Below, piece by piece: positions 26,245-35,546 of a DNA stretch of 64,000 bases. Within the stretch, counting starts at the first letter, position 1, and the number at the start of each line of letters is the position of its first letter. The translations under genes were made by a program, and so were the position numbers. Below the pieces are notes generated by a model. The model was not told where the DNA came from. It made no database searches and worked only from the letters and a program-made list of their open reading frames with translations. This stretch comes from Lentisphaeria bacterium (lineage in GTDB: Bacteria > Verrucomicrobiota > Lentisphaeria > Victivallales > UBA1829): NCBI GenBank assembly GCA_003526375.1, contig DPDG01000083.1:23511-87510 (forward strand), read 5' to 3'.

Positions 26245-27315
26245 ATGATACGCAGCAGGAATGAACAGACGTTAAAGTATAAACTGGTCTATGACGAGAT
26301 TATCCGTGGACTGACCAGCGGTAAATACCGGGTCGGGGACCGTCTGCCGTCGGAGCGTACATTGGCGGAGCAGTTGAATGTCAACATCGTGACGGTCCGC
26401 AGAGGATACCGGGAACTGACTTTCGCCGGGATTGTGGAAAAAAAAGTCGGTTCCGGCGCATATCTGCGGCAGGCTCTGGATGCGAAACCGGCGGAGAAAC
26501 CGGTCACATTTGTCCTGACGCCGCAGATCTGGTCCGTTGTGTCGGATTTTCTGAAACTGATCCCGGAGGTCATGACGGCGCACAACAGGAAATACCGTTT
26601 CATCATGACGGATTCCAATGATTTCCAGAATCAGATTCAGAGCAACATAGAATACGTCATGCCGACTGTTTTTCTTGCGGGACTTCCGATGCCGTCTGAA
26701 CTTTTGTCCAAAACCCCGCATCTTTTTGTCGCAATGTCGTTCCGGTCGGATCAGGAGGGGATTCCTTCCATTCTGTGCGATGATACATTGGGAATCCGTC
26801 TGCTGGTGGAGCATCTGCGTTCTCTCGGGCATAAGCGGATTGCGCTCCTGCGCGGCAACACCATTGGAGAGTCTATTCAGGTTGCCGCCTGGCAGACTGC
26901 CATGGGGTGTGACTATTCCCCGGATCTGGTGATTCCACTGAAAAAGCTGGACGAGGAGTTTCAGGAGGAACCAATGGACATAGCGCGCGAAGCAGTTGTG
27001 AAGGTTTTGAAAAACAGGAATTTCACTGCACTGATCTGCCTGAATGATGAACTTGCGGTAGGTGCCGTCGCCGGGCTTTCCGAGGCGGGGGTCAGAATCC
27101 CGGAAGATGTTGCGGTTGCATCCGTCGGCAATACACGGTTCAGCCGGAATACGGTTCCGCCTCTTACCGTTTATGATCCCGACATCCGGGAGCATCTGGA
27201 ACAGGCGCTCGCCATGCTGGATTACAACATGACGCATCCCGAAAACCCTGAGATGCTCCGCCTGATCCATCCATTGCTCTTTATAAGAAAAAGTACGGAT
27301 TCAATAGAAAAATAA
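26245..27315 (+). CDS. GntR-type regulator with LacI-like ligand domain
   Basis: A 356-residue regulator. The N-terminal winged helix is classic GntR (YRVGDRLPSERTLAEQLNVN, VTVRRGYRELTFAGIVEKKVGSGAYL). The remainder is LacI/GalR-like (RSLGHKRIALLRGN, FTALICLNDELAVGAVAGLSEAGVRIPEDVAVASVGN). ATG 26245 is chosen because GGAG lies 5 nt upstream; an in-frame GTG at 26239 overlaps that site. It precedes a pseudopilin by 19 bp and the DUF4838 enzyme, which it probably controls. Confidence 0.9.
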   Translation: MIRSRNEQTLKYKLVYDEIIRGLTSGKYRVGDRLPSERTLAEQLNVNIVTVRRGYRELTFAGIVEKKVGSGAYLRQALDAKPAEKPVTFVLTPQIWSVVSDFLKLIPEVMTAHNRKYRFIMTDSNDFQNQIQSNIEYVMPTVFLAGLPMPSELLSKTPHLFVAMSFRSDQEGIPSILCDDTLGIRLLVEHLRSLGHKRIALLRGNTIGESIQVAAWQTAMGCDYSPDLVIPLKKLDEEFQEEPMDIAREAVVKVLKNRNFTALICLNDELAVGAVAGLSEAGVRIPEDVAVASVGNTRFSRNTVPPLTVYDPDIREHLEQALAMLDYNMTHPENPEMLRLIHPLLFIRKSTDSIEK

Positions 27316-27334
27316 AACAAAACGAGGTGTAAAG

Positions 27335-28021
27335 ATGAAATCTGGAATGAGGAAGCGCGGCACGACATTATCCAACATGGAAAATTTCACATTGATAGAG
27401 TTGTTGGTTGTGATTGCGATTATCGCCATTCTTGCGGCTATGTTATTGCCGGCTTTAAGCAAGGCTCGTGCTGTGGCGCAGAGTATTAAATGTACCAGCA
27501 ATTTGAGACAACAGGGAATTGCAGTCATGACTTATGTGAATCAATATAATGATTATATTGTTCCGACTTTGGGGACGGCCGGTGATTTGGGAACAAGCTG
27601 GTTCCGGCTGGTCAGCGATATCTTGAAACCCGGGGCAGTTCTGCATCCGGTATTGCATTGCCCCTGTAAGATTGTTGATGAATTTTCCTACTTGGATGGA
27701 GACCGTTTTCTCGGTTACGGTGCCAATCCGGGAATTTCCCGGTTTGATAACGGCGGGGTTTGTTTCGGACCGAGCGAACTTGAGTGGAGAAAGATCACCT
27801 ATTGGAAGTATCCGACCAAAACCGTTCAGTATTTTGATCACGATGGTTATGTCGCCGCCTGGTGGGACGTTCTTAATAATTGGACTGGTTCCGGACGGCA
27901 TAACAGAAAGGTCAATATTCTGTTTCTGGATGGTCATGTTTCTCCGGAAAACAGAAATGAATTCATCGGGAATCCTCCCGGAACTCGTGGCTATATCTGG
28001 CATGCGGATCAGAATATTTGA
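27335..28021 (+). CDS. Prepilin-like protein with H-x9-DG motif
   Basis: A 228-residue protein with helix FTLIELLVVIAIIAILAAML (residue -1 is Asn), LPALSKARAVAQSIKC, and C-terminal H-x9-DG (RHNRKVNILFLDGHV). Short basic leader MKSGMRKRGTTLSNMEN. GAGGT precedes the ATG. It sits between its regulator and the DUF4838 protein, whose start is 14 bp downstream. Confidence 0.88.
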   Translation: MKSGMRKRGTTLSNMENFTLIELLVVIAIIAILAAMLLPALSKARAVAQSIKCTSNLRQQGIAVMTYVNQYNDYIVPTLGTAGDLGTSWFRLVSDILKPGAVLHPVLHCPCKIVDEFSYLDGDRFLGYGANPGISRFDNGGVCFGPSELEWRKITYWKYPTKTVQYFDHDGYVAAWWDVLNNWTGSGRHNRKVNILFLDGHVSPENRNEFIGNPPGTRGYIWHADQNI

Positions 28022-28035
28022 TGAGAGAGGGACGT

Positions 28036-30297
28036 ATGATAAAATTATTGTCAGTTCTGCTGTTTGCAAGCGGCAGTGTGGTTGCTTGGGAAGTCCATGG
28101 GCCGGTTTCTCCGACATCTGCGGAGCAAACGGCAATACGGGAGTTGAAATATTATCTTACAGCTGTTGCAGGTCCGGCGTCGGACAGTGTTCCGGAAGTG
28201 GAATTTTTTGTCGGAGTTACTCCGCCCGGATTAAAAGTGCCGGATGCCGGAACTTTTGCTGAGGAGGAGTGGAGCATCGTTCCTTCGGGAAAACAGGTTG
28301 TCTTTCTGGGAGGAGGAAAACGCGGTGTTCTGTATGGCGTTTATCACTACATAGAAGAGAAACTCGGTGTCCGCTGGTGGAACCGGCAGGAAGAATATAT
28401 TCCTGCGCGAAAGAAGTTGCCGGTACCGGAAAAGACAGAGAGAGGAAAGCCGGTTTTCATGGCGCGGGAAATATTCCGCTTTGATCTGCCGTGGGATCAG
28501 GGGCGGTTTCAGGCACGCCACCGGATGAACCGTGACGGAAACTTTACGCTGCCTGACGCTTATGGTGGCGGACTGGAGTTTGGAAAACCAGGTTTTGCAC
28601 ATACTTTTGAACATTACATCCCTTGGAAACAGTATGGCGAGAGCAATCCGGAGTTCTTTTCTCTGGTCAATGGAAAGCGGATCGGCGGTATGGGTGGACA
28701 GCTTTGTTTGAGCAATCGCGAGGTCCTCCGGTTGATCATTCAAAAATTAAAGGCGTTTATCCGTGAAAGCGAGACACAGGCTGCTGCTGCGGGACTGCCT
28801 CCGCCTCGGTTTTATGAACTGTCGCAGAATGATAATATTGTTTCATGCAAATGCCCGGAATGCAGTGAGTCGGACCGCAAATGGGGGGTATCCGGAACAT
28901 TGATTCGTTTTCTGAATGAGGTAGGAGACGCTATTGAAGCGGAACATCCGGAAGTTGTGATTACCACTCTTGCCTATTTGCAGACGGAGATACCTCCGTT
29001 GGGGGATGTAAAAGCGCGTCCGAATGTGTGGATTCGACTGTGTGACACAATGACCAGTCAGGCACAATCTCTCCTGAACGAGGGAAATCGCGCGTTTCAA
29101 GACCGGCTTGCGGCGTGGCAGCGGGTGACGCGGAATCTGTTGATTTGGGATTATTCAATTACTTATCCCATGATGGAGGCTTTGCTTCCCTATCCCAGCG
29201 AATTTCTGATTGCGGAAACGCTGCGTCTGTTTGCGAATCGCGGAATCAAAGGTGTGTTTTTTGAACATGAGTTTCCGTTTGCCTCGGACATGTATGATCT
29301 GAAGGTTTATATGGAGGCTAAACTGCTGGAAAATCCCTATCGGGATGCAAATGTTCTGTATCAGGAATTCCTGCAATTATATTATGGTCCCGGAGCGGCG
29401 GCAGTTGATTTTTATCGCCGTTCTCTTTGGGACGGCGCCAAACGGGCACGCCCGCATATTCCGTTTGGTTCTGCGGCGACCAAGGTTTATGCCTCCATGC
29501 TGCCGTTGCCGGGACTGCTTGAGGTTCATCGCCGATTTGATGAGGCTGAAAAACTTTTGCATCAACAGCCTGTTTATCTGCGGCGGCTGCACAGAGCAAG
29601 GCTGGGACTGGATTTCCTGAGTTTCAAAGGCAGCAGTATTTACCGTACTCAGTGGAAAGAGACAGGGCACGCTCCGGAAACTTACCCGTTGGCGGCAGAA
29701 GTCCTGAAACAACGCCTCCTGAAAACGTGTTCTGAACTGGAGACTGATTACCCGGAAATTACTGCGCATTATTCATTCCGGTCAGTTTTTGAGACCGCGT
29801 TGAGAGCGATTGAAAAAAATTCTGAAATTATTCTGAAGAATGGAAATCAAGTTCCTGCAGGTTTTGAAAAGAGGTCGCATACTGCTTACTCCGCTTTGGA
29901 TTTTACCCTGTTTGACGGCGGCAGTGCGCAATGGGAGATTGTTTACGATGACGATGCCGAAACAGGTGTAACCGCCCGGATTGCCGATATTGTCACCGGC
30001 AGTTATTCGTTGCCGCTTGAAGCCGGTGTTTACAACAGTCGGGAAAAGCGGGTTGTCAGTTCCATGCGTTTTCCGGATCAGAAAGTTTTGCAACCGGGGT
30101 ATCATTGGTATCATTTTACTGCCGATCTGGATTCTTCGTGCAATTTCTATTTTACCCGCACCTGGACTCTGCAACTGAGTTTTTCCAATATCCGGCCTGG
30201 TCGTTACAGGGTTTGGTGCCGGGCGGCATATCACAGGGAACGGGATAGAAATACGATCCGTATGGAGCGGGTTCTTGTGGAGCCGATCCGGAAATAA
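28036..30297 (+). CDS. Exported DUF4838 protein, glucuronidase-like
   Basis: A 753-residue protein with signal peptide MIKLLSVLLFASGSVVA. Residues about 20-135 resemble the alpha-glucuronidase N-terminal domain (ELKYYLTAVAG, GGGKRGVLYGVYHYIEEKLG, RWWNRQEEYIP). The DUF4838 core follows, with SQNDNIVSCKCPECSESD, its usual Cys pair, and WDYSITYPMMEAL. A C-terminal beta-sandwich ends the protein. A glycosidase role on acidic or modified sugars is inference from the GH67-like N-domain; no catalytic residues are proven. ATG 28036 follows GAGGG by 4 nt; in-frame earlier starts overlap the pseudopilin stop. Confidence 0.85.
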   Translation: MIKLLSVLLFASGSVVAWEVHGPVSPTSAEQTAIRELKYYLTAVAGPASDSVPEVEFFVGVTPPGLKVPDAGTFAEEEWSIVPSGKQVVFLGGGKRGVLYGVYHYIEEKLGVRWWNRQEEYIPARKKLPVPEKTERGKPVFMAREIFRFDLPWDQGRFQARHRMNRDGNFTLPDAYGGGLEFGKPGFAHTFEHYIPWKQYGESNPEFFSLVNGKRIGGMGGQLCLSNREVLRLIIQKLKAFIRESETQAAAAGLPPPRFYELSQNDNIVSCKCPECSESDRKWGVSGTLIRFLNEVGDAIEAEHPEVVITTLAYLQTEIPPLGDVKARPNVWIRLCDTMTSQAQSLLNEGNRAFQDRLAAWQRVTRNLLIWDYSITYPMMEALLPYPSEFLIAETLRLFANRGIKGVFFEHEFPFASDMYDLKVYMEAKLLENPYRDANVLYQEFLQLYYGPGAAAVDFYRRSLWDGAKRARPHIPFGSAATKVYASMLPLPGLLEVHRRFDEAEKLLHQQPVYLRRLHRARLGLDFLSFKGSSIYRTQWKETGHAPETYPLAAEVLKQRLLKTCSELETDYPEITAHYSFRSVFETALRAIEKNSEIILKNGNQVPAGFEKRSHTAYSALDFTLFDGGSAQWEIVYDDDAETGVTARIADIVTGSYSLPLEAGVYNSREKRVVSSMRFPDQKVLQPGYHWYHFTADLDSSCNFYFTRTWTLQLSFSNIRPGRYRVWCRAAYHRERDRNTIRMERVLVEPIRK

Positions 30298-30378
30298 TCC
30301 GTCTTTACGTGCGTGGTTCTGTCTCTTTACTAAAATGTCTTTTTCCTGAAAATAAGCAGGAAAAACATGGTTTTCTCT

Positions 30379-30407
30379 TTGCTGTTTTGCCAAAGAAGTG
30401 CTATACT
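30379..30407 (+). promoter_or_regulatory. Promoter of the glgB operon
   Basis: TTGCTG, 17-bp spacer, TATACT, ending 22 bp before the glgB start. A hairpin TTTTTCCTG / CAGGAAAAA (30340-30365) lies just upstream. Confidence 0.6.
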
Positions 30408-30429
30408 TGAGGCATACAGGAGGATGATC

Positions 30430-32658
30430 ATGAAAAAAGCCGCTGCGAAATCAAATACCTTCGATTCCGATGCCTTTCAGATGCTGTTTGACGGAAGGAT
30501 CAAGGACCCGCATTCCGTACTCGGAATGCATACCGGAAAAGACGGAATCGTCGTCAGAATTTACGATCCCGCCGCTGAAAAAGTCTTTATCCTTGCCGAC
30601 GGGCAGAAGTTTCCTGCGGAAAAAGTCGCGGGCGCAGGGCTTTTTGTCGTGACTTTCCCCGGCAGGAAGAAGCATTTCGACTACGTCGTGGAAAAACATT
30701 TTGAAGGCGGAGAAGTTTTCGCTTCCGAGGACCCTTATCACTTCCTGCCCGGAATCGGCGAAATGGATATGTATCTGTTCAATTCCGGCGAGCATCATAA
30801 AGTGTATGAGGTCATGGGGGCGCATCCGCATAAAATGGGGACCGTGGACGGCGTGCTTTTCGCCGTCTGGGCGCCGAATGCGGAACGGGTCTCCGTGATC
30901 GGCGATTTCAACTGCTGGGACGGACGGCGCAATATGATGCGTCTCATGGGGTCTTCCGGCATCTGGGAGCTTTTCATCCCGTCGCTTCAGCCGGGGGATA
31001 TCTATAAATATGAGATCCGCACGCAGACAGGCGATATTCTGACGAAACTTGATCCCTATGCGCAGCGCACCGAGCTGCGTCCGCACAATGCGGGGCGCAT
31101 TCCATCCGCGGAACCGTATCCGTGGACGGATGCGGAATGGCTGGAAAGGCGCGGGAAAACCAATATTCTGGAATCGCCGGTCAACATTTACGAGGTGCAT
31201 CTCGCCTCATGGCGCGGACCGGGACTCCGGAAGCTTGATCCGGAAAACGAGGATGATTTCCATAATTACCGTGAGCTGGCGCATGCGCTTGCCGATTATA
31301 TTCTGGAGATGGGTTACACCCATATCGAGCTCCTGCCGGTCTGTGAACACCCGCTCGACCAGTCATGGGGATATCAGGTCACGGGTTTTTATGCGCCGAC
31401 CGCGCGCTACGGTTCGCCGGAGGATTTTGCCTATTTTGTGGACTATATGCACCAAAAGGGAATCGGAGTGATTCTCGACTGGGTTCCGGCGCATTTCCCG
31501 AAGGACTCCTTTTCCCTCGGGCGTTTTGACGGCACGGCGCTGTATGAGCACGCCGATCCGCGCCAGGGGGAACACCGCGACTGGGGAACCTACATCTTCA
31601 ATTTCGGGCGCAACGAGGTCAGGAATTTTCTGATCGGAAGCGCCCTCTACTGGTTCGACAAGTTTCATGTGGACGGTCTGCGTGTGGATGCGGTGGCGTC
31701 CATGCTGTATCTCAACTATTCGCGCAGTGACGGAGACTGGATTCCGAACAAATATGGCGGCAACGAGAATCTGGAGGCGGTTGCGTTTCTGCGCCGCCTG
31801 AACGAGCTTGCGCATGAACAGTTCCCCGGTATCATGATGGTTGCCGAGGAGTCGACCTCATGGCCCGGCGTATCGCGTCCCGCATATCTCGGAGGGCTGG
31901 GGTTCACCTTCAAATGGAACATGGGCTGGATGCACGACACGCTGGAATACTTTGCCCTGGACCCGATCTACCGCAGTTTCAATCACGGCAAGATCACGTT
32001 CTCGCTTCTCTATGCCTTTACGGAGAATTTCATTCTGCCGCTGAGTCACGACGAGGTGGTTCACGGGAAGAAATCCCTGCTTGATAAAATGCCGGGCGAC
32101 TATCAGCAGAAATTCGCAAACCTGCGCGCGCTTTTCTCTTATATGGCAACCCACCCCGGAAAGAAACTTCTGTTCATGGGCGGCGAATTCGGACAGTGGA
32201 TCGAATGGAACTGCAATGCCGGGCTTGACTGGATGCTTCTGGACTATCCCCAGCACGCCGCGATGAAACGGCTGTCCGCCGATCTGAATCATTTCTACCG
32301 CGGGAATCCGTCTCTGTGGGAGGTTGATTTCACCGCGCCCGGATTCCAGTGGCTCGACGGCGGCGATTTCCGGCAGTCGGTTCTTTCCTATATCCGCTGG
32401 AACAGAGATCATACCGATGCCGTCGTCGTGATTCTGAATCTGACTCCGGTGGTGCGCAATGACTACATCACCGGAGTGCCGTTCCCCGGCGAATGGGTCG
32501 AAGTTTTCAACTCCGACGCTTCGGAATACGGCGGCACCGGTCTGCTCAATTCCGGCGTCATGAAGACGGAGGAGGGCATTTACCACGGACAGCCTCAGCA
32601 TATCAGACTGCGTCTTCCCTGGCTCGGCGCGGTGTTTCTCAAGCTCAGGAAGAAGTAA
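30430..32658 (+). CDS. glgB: 1,4-alpha-glucan branching enzyme
   Basis: A 742-residue GH13 enzyme that makes alpha-1,6 branches in glycogen. The N-terminal CBM48 regions include HSVLGMH and GVLFAVWAPNAERVSVIGDFN. The catalytic barrel has YEVHLASW, DWVPAHFP, the nucleophile in GLRVDAVASMLY (Asp420), the acid/base in MVAEESTSWPGVSRP (Glu473), and LPLSHDEVVHGK. ATG 30430 follows AGGAGG by 6 nt; a longer in-frame reading from 30367 crosses the promoter and is rejected. First gene of an operon with larC, hemW and a GNAT gene. Confidence 0.97.
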   Translation: MKKAAAKSNTFDSDAFQMLFDGRIKDPHSVLGMHTGKDGIVVRIYDPAAEKVFILADGQKFPAEKVAGAGLFVVTFPGRKKHFDYVVEKHFEGGEVFASEDPYHFLPGIGEMDMYLFNSGEHHKVYEVMGAHPHKMGTVDGVLFAVWAPNAERVSVIGDFNCWDGRRNMMRLMGSSGIWELFIPSLQPGDIYKYEIRTQTGDILTKLDPYAQRTELRPHNAGRIPSAEPYPWTDAEWLERRGKTNILESPVNIYEVHLASWRGPGLRKLDPENEDDFHNYRELAHALADYILEMGYTHIELLPVCEHPLDQSWGYQVTGFYAPTARYGSPEDFAYFVDYMHQKGIGVILDWVPAHFPKDSFSLGRFDGTALYEHADPRQGEHRDWGTYIFNFGRNEVRNFLIGSALYWFDKFHVDGLRVDAVASMLYLNYSRSDGDWIPNKYGGNENLEAVAFLRRLNELAHEQFPGIMMVAEESTSWPGVSRPAYLGGLGFTFKWNMGWMHDTLEYFALDPIYRSFNHGKITFSLLYAFTENFILPLSHDEVVHGKKSLLDKMPGDYQQKFANLRALFSYMATHPGKKLLFMGGEFGQWIEWNCNAGLDWMLLDYPQHAAMKRLSADLNHFYRGNPSLWEVDFTAPGFQWLDGGDFRQSVLSYIRWNRDHTDAVVVILNLTPVVRNDYITGVPFPGEWVEVFNSDASEYGGTGLLNSGVMKTEEGIYHGQPQHIRLRLPWLGAVFLKLRKK

Positions 32659-32670
32659 GCGGAGATCTCA

Positions 32671-33849
32671 GTGAAACAGATTCGTTTTGACAGTGTCGGC
32701 GGCGCCGCCGGCGATATGATCCTTGCTGTGATGGCAGGGCTCGGCGCCGATTTGAAATTAATGGAACGGGGGCTGAACGATGCCATTCCGGAAGATGAGT
32801 TCGTGATGGAAACCATGCCGTTTTCCGATTACGGAATGAACGGAATGAAACTTGACGTGAAGATCACGAAAAGTTCCGGGATTGAGCGGGGGCTTGAGGA
32901 AATCGGGAAAATCATCGACCGCACTCCCATGCCGGAGAAGGCAAAGAAACTTGCGCATGGCGTATTTCACCGTCTGGCGCATGCCGAAGCGGAGGTTCAC
33001 GGATGCCATGCGCATCATGTGCATTTCCATGAAGTCGGCGCAGTCGATTCGATTGTCGATATTCTCGGTTCCTGCTGGGCGTTTGAGATGCTCGGAGCGG
33101 ACTCCATTTCTTTCGGCGTTCTGCCGGAGGGGACGGGGACCTTCCGGTGCAGGCACGGGATTTACCCGATACCGGCTCCCGCCACGCTCAGGCTGTTGAA
33201 GGACATTGAGATCAAACAGACCGACGAGCCGTTCGAGATGATCACGCCGACAGGCGCCGCGCTCCTGACGACGCTTCCGGGCGGGCAGAACAAAGGTGTT
33301 TCCGGCAAGATTGTCTCAAGCGCCCTTTCTTTCGGCAGCCGGAAACTCAACGGGCGCCCGAATGTTCTGCGTGCGACTCTGGTTGAATCGGCGGAAAGCG
33401 GCGCATGGGCTACCGAGCCCTGCATCGAACTGGAAACGAATCTGGACGATGTGACGCCGGAAGCGGCGGGCGCATTGTCCGCGAAACTTTTTGAAGGCGG
33501 TGCGCGCGATGTGTGGATGATTCCGGCTGTCATGAAAAAACAGCGTCCGGGATATGTGCTTCATGTGCTCTGCTTCGAGTCCGATCTGGATCGTTTTTCT
33601 GAACTTGTTTTCCGTGAAACCGGAACGCTCGGGGTCCGCGTGAACCGTACGGAGCGCCGGATTCTTGAGCGTGACATGGTTGCGGTGAATCTTCCCTGCG
33701 GTGCGGAAGTCCGTGTCAAACGCGCCTTTCTGGACGGCAGGACCATCTCCGCAAAACCGGAATATGAGGACTGCCGGAAGGTCTCGGATGAATACGGCAT
33801 CCCTTATCGCGAGGTTTTTCTTGCGGCATTGAATGCATTGGAAAAATGA
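32671..33849 (+). CDS. larC: Nickel-pincer cofactor biosynthesis protein LarC
   Basis: A 392-residue protein with the N-terminal signature DSVGGAAGDMIL and a His-rich patch (HAHHVHFHEVGAVDSIVDILG), typical of LarC, the CTP-dependent enzyme that inserts nickel into the pincer cofactor of lactate racemase-type enzymes. It is one uninterrupted frame; in Lactobacillus plantarum larC is split by a frameshift. Start is GTG, with CGGAG 7 nt upstream. No larA, larB or larE is in the window. It overlaps hemW by 4 bp. Confidence 0.93.
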   Translation: MKQIRFDSVGGAAGDMILAVMAGLGADLKLMERGLNDAIPEDEFVMETMPFSDYGMNGMKLDVKITKSSGIERGLEEIGKIIDRTPMPEKAKKLAHGVFHRLAHAEAEVHGCHAHHVHFHEVGAVDSIVDILGSCWAFEMLGADSISFGVLPEGTGTFRCRHGIYPIPAPATLRLLKDIEIKQTDEPFEMITPTGAALLTTLPGGQNKGVSGKIVSSALSFGSRKLNGRPNVLRATLVESAESGAWATEPCIELETNLDDVTPEAAGALSAKLFEGGARDVWMIPAVMKKQRPGYVLHVLCFESDLDRFSELVFRETGTLGVRVNRTERRILERDMVAVNLPCGAEVRVKRAFLDGRTISAKPEYEDCRKVSDEYGIPYREVFLAALNALEK

Positions 33850-34955
33850 AAATCCGCCCGTATCAGAATCTCTATATTCATGTGCCGTTCTGCAACGGCA
33901 AGTGCGCCTATTGCGCTTTCTACTCCGAACCGGAGGTAAAACAGGAGGCTGTCGATGCGTGGCTGTGCCGTCTGGAACTTGACGCAAAACAGTATGCCCC
34001 GCAGAGTGTCCCGCTGAACACGGTTTATCTCGGCGGCGGAACTCCGACCGCCATTCCGCCGGAGTCGCTGGAACGTATTTTCAAAATCATCGGAACGTAT
34101 TTTACCCTTGCGGAAAATGCGGAGATTTCCACGGAATGCAACCCGGAGAGCCTGACGGAGGAAAAAGCCGCTGTGCTCGGACGTTGCGTGAACCGGGTCA
34201 GCATGGGGGTGCAGTCGTTCAATCCGAAATTCCGCAGCCTGATCGGGCGGCGCGGAGGAGGCGCGGGAACCGTGGAACGGGCATTGGACCTGCTGCGCTC
34301 CAACGGAATTGCGAATATCGGTTTCGACCTGATCTATGCTTTGCCGGAACAGACTCTCGACGACTGGGTGCGGGAACTGGAAACCTCGCTCGGGTATATG
34401 CCGCGTCATATCTCCGCATATTCTCTCATCATTGAGGACGGGACGGAGCTTGCCGCGCGTGATTTTCCGCCGGAGGACAACGAACTTTCTTTCCGGATGT
34501 GGCAGACTGCGCAGGATTTCCTGGGCGCACATGGGATGCCACGCTATGAAATCTCGAATTATGCTGCGGAAAAATATGAATGCCGCCACAATCAGAATGT
34601 CTGGCATGGGGAGACTTATCTGGGGCTCGGTCCCGGCGCCTGTTCCTTTGACGGGGCTGTGCGCCGGACGGAAGTTCCCTCCCTTGCACGATGGCTGAAA
34701 GGGGATGCCGCCGAGCAGGATATCATCGAAGAACGGAAACGGCTGAGTGAAATTTTCATTATGGGGCTGCGGACGGTGCGCGGCTGGAAAAAAAGCGAAT
34801 TTTCGCAGTTTTCCGTGTTGTCCTGGCGGGAAATGTGGAGTAAAATAATAGAGAAACAAATTTCAGACGGTATGTTGAAGGAGAGTCCGGACTGTATTTC
34901 CCCGACGGAGAAAGGGCTGGCTTTCTGGAATGATCTTGCCGAAGCATATTTTTGA
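33846..34955 (+). CDS. hemW: Radical SAM heme chaperone HemW
   Basis: A 369-residue radical SAM protein with cluster motif CNGKCAYC near the N-terminus, then TVYLGGGTPTAIP, SMGVQSFNPKFRSLIGR and NIGFDLIYALPEQT. RHNQNVWHGETYLGLGPGACS fits HemW-type proteins rather than coproporphyrinogen dehydrogenase HemN, which is longer. HemW delivers heme to target proteins. Its ATG overlaps the larC stop (ATGA), indicating coupled translation. Confidence 0.93.
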   Translation: MKIRPYQNLYIHVPFCNGKCAYCAFYSEPEVKQEAVDAWLCRLELDAKQYAPQSVPLNTVYLGGGTPTAIPPESLERIFKIIGTYFTLAENAEISTECNPESLTEEKAAVLGRCVNRVSMGVQSFNPKFRSLIGRRGGGAGTVERALDLLRSNGIANIGFDLIYALPEQTLDDWVRELETSLGYMPRHISAYSLIIEDGTELAARDFPPEDNELSFRMWQTAQDFLGAHGMPRYEISNYAAEKYECRHNQNVWHGETYLGLGPGACSFDGAVRRTEVPSLARWLKGDAAEQDIIEERKRLSEIFIMGLRTVRGWKKSEFSQFSVLSWREMWSKIIEKQISDGMLKESPDCISPTEKGLAFWNDLAEAYF

Positions 34956-34969
34956 AGGAGACTGTTGAA

Positions 34970-35467
34970 ATGAGTATCACGATCCGCTTGATTCAGGAAG
35001 AAAAAGACCTTGAAACCGTGGCGAAGCTGGCGGAAAAGATCTGGTCGCGCACTTATAAAGAAATTCTTTCGCAGGAACAGATGGCATACATGCTGGAAAT
35101 GATGTATGACCTTTCCGTTACAACACGCGAAGTCAGGGACGGCGTCAGATTCGAGTTGATCTGCGACGGTGAAAAACCGATCGGATTCATATCCTACGGT
35201 CCCTATGCAGACGGGGTGGCGAAGCTCCACAAGCTTTATCTTGACTATAATTACCACGGAAAGGGTATCGGTTCCATGGCGCTCCGGCATGTCATCGGGG
35301 AAACGCGCGCCGCCGGTTACAAGTTCCTGCGCCTGAACGTCAACAAGCAGAACAAGGACGCGATTCGCGCCTATGAACGGAATGGATTTAAACTGTTTGA
35401 AAAAGTCAAAGTCGATATCGGCGGCGGCTTTTATATGGATGATTACATTTACCAGCATGCGCTGTGA
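34970..35467 (+). CDS. GNAT-family N-acetyltransferase
   Basis: A 165-residue GNAT protein. Acetyl-CoA binding region is LHKLYLDYNYHGKGIGSMALRH, and the C-terminal strand-helix is LRLNVNKQNKDAIRAYERNGF. Substrate unknown. ATG 34970 is chosen because AAGGAG lies 9 nt upstream; an earlier in-frame TTG overlaps that site and the hemW stop. Last gene of the glgB operon. Confidence 0.93.
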   Translation: MSITIRLIQEEKDLETVAKLAEKIWSRTYKEILSQEQMAYMLEMMYDLSVTTREVRDGVRFELICDGEKPIGFISYGPYADGVAKLHKLYLDYNYHGKGIGSMALRHVIGETRAAGYKFLRLNVNKQNKDAIRAYERNGFKLFEKVKVDIGGGFYMDDYIYQHAL

Positions 35468-35546
35468 GCCGATTTGCCGGAACAGACGTTTCAGGTAAAA
35501 AACGCGGCACAAGCCTCCGGCTGAAGCAACCTCATGTTTTATGGTT

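Noticed and set aside
30340..30365. Hairpin TTTTTCCTG / CAGGAAAAA as terminator of the DUF4838 gene
   Set aside because: The stem is mostly A-T and no T run follows; noted only as a hairpin before the glgB promoter.
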